Assembly: GCA_016871475.1 (NCBI GenBank)
Contig: VHDG01000326.1
Span: forward strand, 1 to 5,289
Length of the DNA stretch: 5,289 bases
Origin: Verrucomicrobiota bacterium
Lineage (GTDB): Bacteria; Verrucomicrobiota; Verrucomicrobiia; Limisphaerales; UBA11320
Direction: 5' to 3'
A program made the translations under genes and the position numbers. This document shows, piece by piece, positions 1 to 5,289 of this stretch. The notes beneath the pieces were generated by a model, which searched no databases, was not told where the DNA came from, and saw only the letters and a program-made list of their open reading frames with translations. Each line of letters starts with the position of its first letter. The first letter of the stretch is position 1.

Positions 1-384
1 GAGCTCCTGGAGCTGAGCGGTGTGGACAGGCCCGCCATGGAGCTGGTTTAGGGCAAGAAGGGTGGAAGCCGCATCGCCGCTTCCTCCCCCGAGCCCTGCG
101 GCCATGGGAATTCGTTTCTCGAGGTGGATCCTGATGGAGGGCGCAAGTCCGGCGTGCGTGTAGAATGCCCGGGCCGCCTTGAAGACCAGGTTGGATTCAT
201 CCACAGCCAGACTGGGATCGGAGCAGGTGACCTGAATCCCGGAAGCCCCTTCCGAGAAGGAGAGCTCGTCGAACAGTGGAACCGGCAGCATGAGGGTCTC
301 CAGCTCGTGGAAGCCGTCGGGCCGCCGTCCCAGAATGTTCAGGACGAGGTTGATCTTGCAGGGCGAATGAACCAGGAGAGACAT
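1..384 (-). CDS. ispE: 4-diphosphocytidyl-2-C-methyl-D-erythritol kinase, N-terminal part (3' end beyond left edge)
   Basis: IspE phosphorylates CDP-methylerythritol with ATP in the cytosolic MEP pathway to isoprenoid precursors. The frame is open from ATG at 384 down to base 1, giving 128 codons, roughly 45% of the usual 280-300. Near the N-terminus is SPCKINLVLNILGRRPDGFH (residues 7-26), the IspE signature with Lys10 at the position of the catalytic lysine of the E. coli enzyme. Residues 92-106 carry IPMAAGLGGGSGDAA, the glycine-rich ATP-binding motif of GHMP kinases, followed by LLALNQL. The catalytic Asp lies in the missing half. The start is fixed by homology: no in-frame start codon lies just upstream and the N-terminus has the expected length. 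No Shine-Dalgarno sequence is visible, and a terminator hairpin ends about 10 bases before the ATG. The gene therefore needs read-through or a promoter inside the upstream lipoprotein gene. The family call is firm. Confidence 0.95.
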   Translation of the reverse strand, partial: MSLLVHSPCKINLVLNILGRRPDGFHELETLMLPVPLFDELSFSEGASGIQVTCSDPSLAVDESNLVFKAARAFYTHAGLAPSIRIHLEKRIPMAAGLGGGSGDAASTLLALNQLHGGPVHTAQLQEL

Positions 385-393
385 CGTGGCAAC

Positions 394-428
394 AAAAAAG
401 GCACCAACAGCAAAGTGTCGGTGCCTTT
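394..428 (-). terminator. Rho-independent terminator after the lipoprotein gene
   Basis: AAAGGCACC at 397-405 and GGTGCCTTT at 420-428 form a perfect 9-bp stem. Inside it ACA (407-409) can pair with TGT (416-418) across one mismatch, leaving a 6-base loop. Read on the minus strand, the stem runs straight into six T (394-399), the normal form for a terminator of a minus-strand transcript. It starts 15 bases past the lipoprotein stop codon. On the plus strand the trailing T run is only three bases and no gene precedes it, so the minus orientation is preferred. Confidence 0.85.
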
Positions 429-443
429 GGGTAAAGAGACGAG

Positions 444-950
444 CTACTTGCCGATGTTGAACACGTTGAAGCGATTGCCAGGGATTGACCGGCCGACAGG
501 ACCGCCGCCGAGACCCAGCTCACCGCTTGAATCCATGATTGGATCGGAGGGCAGCCCTGTGGGGGCACCCGTGGGGCCAGTGGGGTTCTCAGGCAGACGC
601 AGGCCGCCGTAGGGATACTTGGTTGTCGCGACGGAATGGTCGGGTGCGATGTAACCCTTGGGGGTGTACTTGGCTTCGTAGCCGGGGAAAGGGAAGGTCA
701 CGATGTCGTAAACGCCGTAAGCGGTGCGAGCCAGGCTGCGGTTGAGGCCGCGAATGACTCCGGTGGTGTAGGTCTGTGAAGGGCTGTCCCAAAGGGCTGT
801 GTGTTCGATCGAACGTTGAACGTCGCCGAGGCGGGCGAATTCGGTGGCGTTCCGGATGCCGCGTCCCAGCTTTTGCTCGGGACCTGCGCAGCCGGTGATG
901 AAAAATGCTGCTGTCGCCAGAGTGGCGATGACTGTAAGCTTGTTCGTCAT
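444..950 (-). CDS. Small lipoprotein, probable exosortase-associated TIGR04073 family
   Basis: The protein has 168 residues. Residues 1-21 are a lipoprotein signal peptide: a short charged start (MTNK), a hydrophobic core (LTVIATLATAAFFI) and the lipobox ITGC, with Cys21 as the lipidated residue. Residue +2 is Ala, which in E. coli would permit outer-membrane sorting. The mature part begins with KLGRGIRNATEF (27-38) and continues with GVIRGLNRSLARTAYGVYDIVTFPFP (64-89). This arrangement, KLGRG followed by an R-x-G-x-Y-D/E-V-T-F-P-x-P block, matches what I recall of the TIGR04073 family, found in genomes with exosortase/PEP-CTERM systems; its biochemical role is unknown. The tail from about residue 112 is rich in Pro and Gly (PTGPTGAPTG at 123-132) and probably disordered. 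The start is set by the signal peptide; only a poor AGGG lies about 13 bases upstream. A terminator follows the stop, so it appears to be a single-gene unit. Lipoprotein is near certain; the family name is from memory. Confidence 0.85.
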   Translation of the reverse strand: MTNKLTVIATLATAAFFITGCAGPEQKLGRGIRNATEFARLGDVQRSIEHTALWDSPSQTYTTGVIRGLNRSLARTAYGVYDIVTFPFPGYEAKYTPKGYIAPDHSVATTKYPYGGLRLPENPTGPTGAPTGLPSDPIMDSSGELGLGGGPVGRSIPGNRFNVFNIGK

Positions 951-1063
951 AAGAGCGGTGTGACCCTAGGGGTGCAAATGGGAGGTTGTAAAGCCCCCAT
1001 TTTAGAGTCGGCATAAATTGGGTGTGCCTCAAACTTTTCCACGGACCTTCCTCCCGGGCGCCT

Positions 1064-1090
1064 CCCACTTCTCCCTCCCCCCATCCCCCC
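1064..1090 (-). other. Putative G-quadruplex motif
   Basis: On the minus strand this reads as four G runs (6, 6, 3 and 3 bases; plus-strand C runs at 1085-1090, 1077-1082, 1073-1075 and 1064-1066). The loops are 2, 1 and 6 bases, which satisfies the usual rule of four runs of at least three G with loops of 1-7. It lies inside a longer pyrimidine-rich stretch of the plus strand and directly abuts the repeat element at 1091. It is about 114 bases upstream of the lipoprotein start. The pattern is plainly present; folding in the cell is inference. Confidence 0.55.
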
Positions 1091-1190
1091 TCGCAATCGT
1101 GATCTAATCGCAATCGGCCGGTAGTCCCCGATGCTCAGGATTCCTTCGTGCAGCCGGTAGCCCGAGTTTGCCTTCATCAGCCCAGCCCAG

Positions 1191-1208
1191 CATGGCGAGC
1201 TCGCCATG
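1191..1208. repeat. Perfect 18-bp palindrome
   Basis: CATGGCGAGCTCGCCATG is self-complementary over all 18 bases with no spacer, centred between 1199 and 1200. It lies 149 bases before the ilvD start and 241 bases before the lipoprotein start. A spacerless palindrome of this length suits a dimeric DNA-binding protein, or it may be the core of the surrounding repeat element. Its target protein, if any, cannot be named. Confidence 0.6.
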
Positions 1209-1234
1209 GTCGGGAGGGCGGCTCAGCCGTCTTC

Positions 1235-1252
1235 GATTACAATTACGATTAC
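1235..1252 (+). repeat. Three tandem copies of the hexamer RATTAC
   Basis: GATTAC, AATTAC and GATTAC follow each other without a gap and are followed by GAGTAG. Similar units in reverse orientation (TCGCAATCG at 1091-1099 and 1108-1116) lie at the other end of the intergenic element, so the hexamers form part of its inverted ends. Confidence 0.55.
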
Positions 1253-1356
1253 GAGTAGGAAGGGAGCCTGAAAAAAGGGGATGGGCCATGCGTGGACACG
1301 GACTTGCTTTCCCCGAGGGCTTCAAGGATGTTTTCGCGCTCCATTCATTCACTTGC

Positions 1357-3087
1357 ATGAACAAAAAGAAAAATGCCGCCGCCCGAGCCGCCAGGCGCAG
1401 CGATGATTCCCTTCGCGCTTTCTCAAGTATCGTCGTCGATGGACCCGAACGCGCCGCAAGCCGCGCAATGCTCTACGCCGTCGGATTCAAAAAGGATGAC
1501 TTTCGTAAACCTCAGATCGGGGTTGCGTCCACATGGGGAATGGTCACTCCCTGCAACATGCACATCGATCACCTCGCCGTGCAGGTCGGCATCGGGGTGA
1601 ACCAGTCCGGGGGCAAGGCCGTGACGTTCAACACCATCACCATCTCCGACGGCATCTCCATGGGCACCGAGGGAATGAAGTATTCCCTCGTGTCGCGGGA
1701 AGTGATCGCCGACTCGATTGAAACCGTCGTGGGCTGCGAGGGAATGGACGGTTTGGTGGCGATCGGAGGCTGCGACAAGAACATGCCCGGGTGCATGATT
1801 GCGATCGCCCGGCTGAATCGTCCTGCGGTGTTCGTTTACGGAGGAACCATCCTTCCGGGTGAACACGAAGGCCGGCCTGTGGATGTCGTGAGCGTGTTTG
1901 AAGCGGTGGGAAAGCATGCGGCTGGGACCATCGATGATCGTCAGCTCGAGTCGCTCGAGGCGGTTGCCATTCCGGGCGCGGGGTCCTGCGGCGGGATGTA
2001 CACCGCAAACACCATGGCCTCAGCCATCGAAGCCCTGGGAATGAGCCTGCCCAACAGCTCCGCCCAGGCTGCTGTTTCCAAGGACAAGGAACTCGACTGC
2101 GAGCGCGCCGGGGCTGCGGTGCTGAACCTGCTCAAGCTGGGCATCCGGCCGAGGGATATCATGACAAGGAAAGCGTTCGAGAACGCCATCACCGTGGTGA
2201 TCGCCCTGGGCGGATCGACGAATGCCGTTCTCCACCTGCTCGCGATGGCCCACGCCGCCGGTGTTCGGCTGTCGATCGACGATTTCACCCGCATCGGCAA
2301 GCGCGTGCCTGTGCTGGGCGATCTCCGGCCGAGCGGGAAATACGTGATGGCAGAGCTGGTGAGAATCGGCGGGCTGACGCCGCTCATGAAGATGCTGCTG
2401 GACCGTGGCCTGTTGCACGGCGACTGCATGACTGTCACTGGGAAGACGGTGGCTCAGAATCTCAAGGCCGTTAAACCATACCCGCCCGGTCAGGATGTCA
2501 TCCGCGGCTTTGACAACCCTGTGAAGCCCGACAGTCATTTGGTCGTGTTGTATGGCAACCTGGCCAAGACCGGTGCCATGGCGAAGATCAGCGGCAAGGA
2601 GGGACTGCGGTTCGAAGGAAAAGCCATCGTCTTCAACAGCGAGGAAGAGGCTTTGACTGCAATTCTCAACGGCACAGTGAAGAAGGGACATGTCGTCGTC
2701 GTGCGCTATGAAGGACCCAAGGGCGGTCCAGGGATGAGGGAGATGCTCTCGCCCACCTCGGCGATCATGGGCAAGGGATTGGGCAAGGATGTCGCCTTGA
2801 TCACGGATGGACGTTTTTCGGGAGGCAGCCACGGATTCGTGGTGGGTCACGTCACTCCAGAGGCTTTCGATGGCGGAGTGATCGCAGTGGTGAAGAACGG
2901 CGACCCGATCGTGATTGATGCGAAGAAGAGGCAGATGAATCTCGATGTTCCTGCCAGGGAGATCGCGGCAAGGTTGAAGAAGTGGAAGAAGCCAGCGCCG
3001 AATTATTCAACCGGTGTGCTTGCGAAGTACGCCAGAACGGTGACCTCTGCGCATCTGGGTGCGGTTACTGATCGCGACTTGTTCTAA
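1357..3087 (+). CDS. ilvD: Dihydroxy-acid dehydratase
   Basis: IlvD removes water from 2,3-dihydroxy-isovalerate and 2,3-dihydroxy-3-methylvalerate to give the keto-acid precursors of valine, leucine and isoleucine. The 576 residues fit the family (about 555-575). Three cysteines suited to the Fe-S cluster are present: Cys66 in TPCNMH, Cys139 in GGCDKNMPGC and Cys211 in GSCGGMYTANTM. Asp98 in TISDGISMG and Lys141 (carbamylated lysine of the family) are the Mg-site residues. SSAQAA (234-239), ALGGSTNAVLHLLA (283-296) and DGRFSGGSHGFVVGH (484-498), with the serine-bearing active-site loop, complete the signature. The ATG at 1357 is chosen because homology begins within about 20 residues (SDDSLRAFSSIVVDG). 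The frame is open upstream to ATGs at 1288 and 1168, but those extensions look non-coding, although 1288 has AAGGGG seven bases before it. No other ilv gene is adjacent. The 3' end overlaps that of lnt. Confidence 0.97.
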   Translation: MNKKKNAAARAARRSDDSLRAFSSIVVDGPERAASRAMLYAVGFKKDDFRKPQIGVASTWGMVTPCNMHIDHLAVQVGIGVNQSGGKAVTFNTITISDGISMGTEGMKYSLVSREVIADSIETVVGCEGMDGLVAIGGCDKNMPGCMIAIARLNRPAVFVYGGTILPGEHEGRPVDVVSVFEAVGKHAAGTIDDRQLESLEAVAIPGAGSCGGMYTANTMASAIEALGMSLPNSSAQAAVSKDKELDCERAGAAVLNLLKLGIRPRDIMTRKAFENAITVVIALGGSTNAVLHLLAMAHAAGVRLSIDDFTRIGKRVPVLGDLRPSGKYVMAELVRIGGLTPLMKMLLDRGLLHGDCMTVTGKTVAQNLKAVKPYPPGQDVIRGFDNPVKPDSHLVVLYGNLAKTGAMAKISGKEGLRFEGKAIVFNSEEEALTAILNGTVKKGHVVVVRYEGPKGGPGMREMLSPTSAIMGKGLGKDVALITDGRFSGGSHGFVVGHVTPEAFDGGVIAVVKNGDPIVIDAKKRQMNLDVPAREIAARLKKWKKPAPNYSTGVLAKYARTVTSAHLGAVTDRDLF

Positions 3088-4702
3088 GGGACCGCGTAGA
3101 GAGCAGCGTAAAGACAGCGGCCAGGCCCAGGCAGGACCAGCCGAAGATTTCTCCGTGCCGACGGTAGAACGTCCATTCGGCAGGCGGTGATCGGTCGAGC
3201 GGCACCTGGATGATTTGAATTCCCTCCGAGTAGGCCCCTTTCGAGAGGCCTGCGGCGGGATCGGACATCCTGCCGTGTTTGTCGATCCAACAGGTGATGC
3301 CGTTGTTGCTGCATCGCACGAGCGGGATTCCGTTCTCGATCGCCCGGAACGTGGCGTGCGCAGCGTGCTGCCATTGCTGGGCGCTTTCGTCGAACCATCC
3401 GTCGTTTGTGATGTTCAACAGGAAGTCGATCTCGGATTGGGCCTGGTCTCGGGCGACTCGCGCGAACATGTCCTCGAAGCAAATCAGGGGAGCGAACCGC
3501 GCGTCCGGCGTCGGGATGGCGAAGGCGACTCGTTTGTCGCCCGAAGTGAATCCGTGTCCAACGGGCGTGAACCACCGAAGGAAGGGCAGCCATTTTGCCA
3601 GCGGCACGTATTCCCCGAAGATGACGAGCTGTCGTTTCGCATAGCCGCCGTGAAAACCTCCCGAGGAGTCCAGGAGGAAGGCGCTGTTGTAATAGTTTGT
3701 GCGCGTCCCGCCGCCTTTCAGGTCTTCGATGCCAGCGTCATCTGAACCCATCACCATCCAGGCCTGGCTTTTTTCCAGCAATGTCCGGACGGCCTGCTGC
3801 GTTTGCGTGTCGAAGCGCACCGAGTAAGGCGCCGCCGACTCCGGCCAGACGAGCAGATCCGGTTTCGATGCCAGCGCGGTTCTCGAGAGTTCCAGCATCC
3901 GTTCCAATCGGGCATCAGCAGCGGAGGAATCCCAGATGAGCGTTTGGGGGAAGCTGGGCTGGACCATCGCGATCTTGATCTCAGCCGAGGGAGGCGCGGG
4001 TGTGGTCAGCTTCCTCCAGCCGTAGCCACTCACGCCGATCAGCGCGACGGCAGGGAGGAAAAGTGCCCGGGGAAAACCTCTGTTTGAATGCGACTGGCCC
4101 ATGAAATCAAACACCGCCAGGAGAAGGGAGGTGGAGCACCAAACCATGAGGAACGAGATGCCGGCAACACCCGTGTAGGAGGCGAGCTGGGTCACCACCA
4201 GCAGCTCGGACTGTGAGGCTCCCAGCAGGTTCCACGGAAACCCCGTGAAGAGGTGGGATTGGAGTGTTTCAAGGCCGGCCCAGGAGGCGGCGCAGAAGAG
4301 CGACCAGCCAGTCTGCTTCAACCAAGGCAGCTTGGGAGGCGTTTGCAGGCTGTGGCTCGTTGATGGGAAGAGCTTCCAGCAGAGCCAGGTCCAGAGGCCG
4401 GTGTAGAGACTCAGGTAGAGCGAGAGAGCGATCCAGCCCAGGATGGGAAGGCCCGTCACCGGCATGTAGAGGAGCCAGTAGAGACCCGTCAGGCTCATCG
4501 TCAGACCTGAGGCACATCCACACCAGAAGCACACACGCCGCGAGGAGCTGAGCGAACACAACAGGACGAGACCGGGCGCCAGCCAGCCGAGCCCGGAGAG
4601 GTTCCAATGGGGGAACGCCATCGCCCACAAGACTCCGCAAGCTCCCGCCAGCGCGAGCTTGAACCAGGGGACTGCGAGTTTCTCCGTGGACCCGATCGTC
4701 AC
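3065..4702 (-). CDS. lnt: Apolipoprotein N-acyltransferase
   Basis: Lnt transfers an acyl chain from phospholipid to the amino group of the lipidated cysteine, the last step of lipoprotein maturation in the inner membrane. The protein has 545 residues, slightly longer than E. coli Lnt (512). The N-terminal third is hydrophobic, with segments near 14-30, 38-51, 63-79, 85-110, 132-148, 166-197 and 213-228. A carbon-nitrogen hydrolase domain runs from about 242 to 500. The last membrane span is near 519-537. The expected catalytic triad is visible: Glu288 in WPESA, Lys356 in GGYAKRQLVIFGEYVPL and Cys408 in LICFED, followed by NITNDGWF (430-437). The start is GTG at 4702; its first bases overlap the pgl stop in GTGA, which suggests translational coupling because no Shine-Dalgarno sequence is visible. 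The stop lies inside the end of ilvD on the other strand. Confidence 0.97.
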   Translation of the reverse strand: MTIGSTEKLAVPWFKLALAGACGVLWAMAFPHWNLSGLGWLAPGLVLLCSLSSSRRVCFWCGCASGLTMSLTGLYWLLYMPVTGLPILGWIALSLYLSLYTGLWTWLCWKLFPSTSHSLQTPPKLPWLKQTGWSLFCAASWAGLETLQSHLFTGFPWNLLGASQSELLVVTQLASYTGVAGISFLMVWCSTSLLLAVFDFMGQSHSNRGFPRALFLPAVALIGVSGYGWRKLTTPAPPSAEIKIAMVQPSFPQTLIWDSSAADARLERMLELSRTALASKPDLLVWPESAAPYSVRFDTQTQQAVRTLLEKSQAWMVMGSDDAGIEDLKGGGTRTNYYNSAFLLDSSGGFHGGYAKRQLVIFGEYVPLAKWLPFLRWFTPVGHGFTSGDKRVAFAIPTPDARFAPLICFEDMFARVARDQAQSEIDFLLNITNDGWFDESAQQWQHAAHATFRAIENGIPLVRCSNNGITCWIDKHGRMSDPAAGLSKGAYSEGIQIIQVPLDRSPPAEWTFYRRHGEIFGWSCLGLAAVFTLLSTRSLRTSRDQ

Positions 4703-5289
4703 TGAATGTCAGAAAAAACCCGGACCTGTGAACGTTGCGATCGCACCCGCCCCAGCGGTGTGGAGTCGGTGCTCAATGACTGGCGGAGGGCGTCACGTTT
4801 CCCAGCGCCAGAGGCCAGCACCCAGACCTGGGCTGCTTCCTTCAGTGCCCGGTAGGTCAGGGTGACGCGGTTTGGCGGAGGCTTCACTGCCACGACCGAT
4901 CTGTAGAGCGGGGGATGATTCTGGTCCTCCCAGTTGTCCCCGGGAAACAGCGAGGCCACGTGGCCGTCTTCCCCCATTCCCAGAATCACCAGATCGAGCG
5001 CTCTCGAACCGCTCCTCCCCAGAACGCTGTTCAAGGAGGCTTCCGCAGCCGCGGCTCCTGCGGGTGGTGGCAGTTCGCCCTGGATTCGATGCACCTGTGC
5101 TGGCTGGAGCTTCAGAGGTTCAATGAGCAGCTCGCTCGCGGTTCGAAAATTCGAATCCCCGTCATCAGGAGCCACGCATCGCTCATCGGCCCAGAACAGA
5201 TGGATGGCGCCGAGGAGAGCCGGGTCATGGGGAGCCTGTTGGACAATGGACCTGTAGAACTTGTTGGCGATACGTCCTCCCGGGAGCGC
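4699..5289 (-). CDS. pgl: 6-phosphogluconolactonase, C-terminal part (5' end beyond right edge)
   Basis: Pgl hydrolyses 6-phosphogluconolactone to 6-phosphogluconate in the oxidative pentose phosphate pathway, in the cytosol. The frame is open to the right edge, so 196 residues are present and perhaps 30-50 are missing. The fragment opens with ALPGGRIANKFY, the family's SGG-type phosphate loop with Pro where Ser is common. Next come LFWADERCVAPDDGDSNF (31-48), the glucosamine-6-phosphate isomerase/Pgl signature, ILGMGEDGHVASLFPG (102-117) with the likely catalytic His110, and KPPPNRVTLTY (136-146). The end reads VRVFSD, as in complete relatives. A GTG at 5175 is in frame but cannot be the start because the signature begins before it. 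The stop shares four bases with the lnt start. Genes further upstream in the unit, perhaps other pentose phosphate enzymes, are out of view. Confidence 0.95.
   Translation of the reverse strand, partial: ALPGGRIANKFYRSIVQQAPHDPALLGAIHLFWADERCVAPDDGDSNFRTASELLIEPLKLQPAQVHRIQGELPPPAGAAAAEASLNSVLGRSGSRALDLVILGMGEDGHVASLFPGDNWEDQNHPPLYRSVVAVKPPPNRVTLTYRALKEAAQVWVLASGAGKRDALRQSLSTDSTPLGRVRSQRSQVRVFSDIQ

Larger units (their letters stand above)
1091..1254. repeat. Compact element with imperfect inverted ends, possibly a dispersed intergenic repeat
   Basis: The left end TCGCAATCGTGAT (1091-1103) and the reverse complement of the right end (1242-1254, TCGTAATCGTAAT) agree at 11 of 13 positions. A second, inner pair (1111-1116 with 1234-1239) agrees at 5 of 6, so the two ends could form an interrupted stem of about 19 pairs. 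Inside are a direct repeat GCCGGTAG (1117-1124 and 1153-1160), a CCCAG doublet (1181-1190), the 18-bp palindrome at 1191-1208 and the hairpin at 1219-1229. There is no transposase and no obvious target-site duplication. It could be a small non-autonomous repeat, a structured RNA or a regulatory region. The repeats are seen directly; treating them as one element is inference. Confidence 0.45.
951..1356. promoter_or_regulatory. 406-bp divergent intergenic region between the lipoprotein gene and ilvD
   Basis: This stretch must hold the promoters of both divergent genes, but neither is clear. For the minus strand, TAAAAT (999-1004) resembles a -10 box about 50 bases before the lipoprotein start, without a convincing -35 at normal spacing. 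For ilvD, TTGCTT (1304-1309) and GATGTT (1327-1332) are 17 bases apart, but the second box is poor. The middle is compound: a pyrimidine-rich plus strand at about 1036-1092 with a G-quadruplex pattern on the minus strand, then a repeat element at about 1091-1254 containing an 18-bp palindrome and an 11-base hairpin (CGGCTCAGCCG, 1219-1229). I see no branched-chain leader peptide with Leu/Val/Ile runs and no terminator-like attenuator before ilvD. No RNA family is recognised. Confidence 0.5.

Noticed and set aside
124..612. Plus-strand 162-codon open frame opposite ispE and the lipoprotein gene
   Set aside because: It is antisense to two well-recognised genes and crosses the terminator; its sequence matches no family I know.
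1168..1356. N-terminal extension of IlvD from ATG 1168 or ATG 1288
   Set aside because: The 63 or 23 extra residues cross the repeat element or the presumed leader and resemble nothing in IlvD; the ATG at 1357 gives the family's normal length. The purine-rich AAGGGG before 1288 keeps a small doubt.
2020..2850. Minus-strand 276-codon open frame inside ilvD
   Set aside because: It is the antisense shadow of a strongly conserved gene in GC-rich DNA; it is rich in His, Gln and Arg and has no recognisable domain.
4713..4718. Six-base T run in pgl as a programmed slippage site
   Set aside because: The zero frame already gives a normal Pgl C-terminus and the coupled stop, so no frameshift is needed.
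4713..4745. T run on the minus strand at the end of pgl as a terminator, with the TGCGATCGCA palindrome at 4736-4745 as its stem
   Set aside because: The palindrome is separated from the T run by 17 bases and has no loop, and the bases next to the T run do not form a stem. The T run also encodes the conserved VFSD ending of Pgl.
4736..4745. GCGATCGC as a cyanobacterial HIP1 site
   Set aside because: A single copy in 5 kb is not the dense pattern expected of HIP1-rich cyanobacteria, and the genes point elsewhere.

Overview
The window carries five recognisable protein genes, two of them cut by its edges, and one non-coding stretch of about 400 bases between divergent genes. All five genes are chromosomal housekeeping or envelope functions. 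I see no phage, plasmid, transposase, CRISPR, rRNA or tRNA signal. The base composition is fairly GC-rich and even. The lipoprotein looks like the exosortase-associated TIGR04073 family and IlvD has a familiar N-terminus; together these suggest a Verrucomicrobia-like bacterium. This placement rests on family memory alone, with no search behind it.

Layout from left to right. Positions 1-384 (minus) hold the first 128 codons of ispE, a kinase of the MEP isoprenoid pathway. Positions 394-428 hold a rho-independent terminator reading on the minus strand. Positions 444-950 (minus) encode a small lipoprotein. Positions 951-1356 are intergenic and hold a G-rich minus-strand tract, a compact element of about 164 bp with imperfect inverted ends, and an 18-bp perfect palindrome. 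Positions 1357-3087 (plus) are a complete ilvD for branched-chain amino acid synthesis. Positions 3065-4702 (minus) are a complete lnt, whose 3' end overlaps that of ilvD by 23 bp. Positions 4699-5289 (minus) are the 3' two thirds or more of pgl (6-phosphogluconolactonase), joined to lnt by a 4-base stop/start overlap.

pgl and lnt look like one translationally coupled unit, although their functions (pentose phosphate pathway and lipoprotein maturation) are unrelated. The lipoprotein at 444-950 is a plausible substrate of Lnt, though it is transcribed separately. ilvD is divergent from the lipoprotein gene and convergent with lnt, so its control must lie mostly in 951-1356. No gene has a strong, well-spaced Shine-Dalgarno sequence before its most likely start.

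The genes are ordinary. The part that deserves a second look is the intergenic element at about 1064-1255, which is built of nested inverted and direct repeats and is not explained by any gene I recognise.
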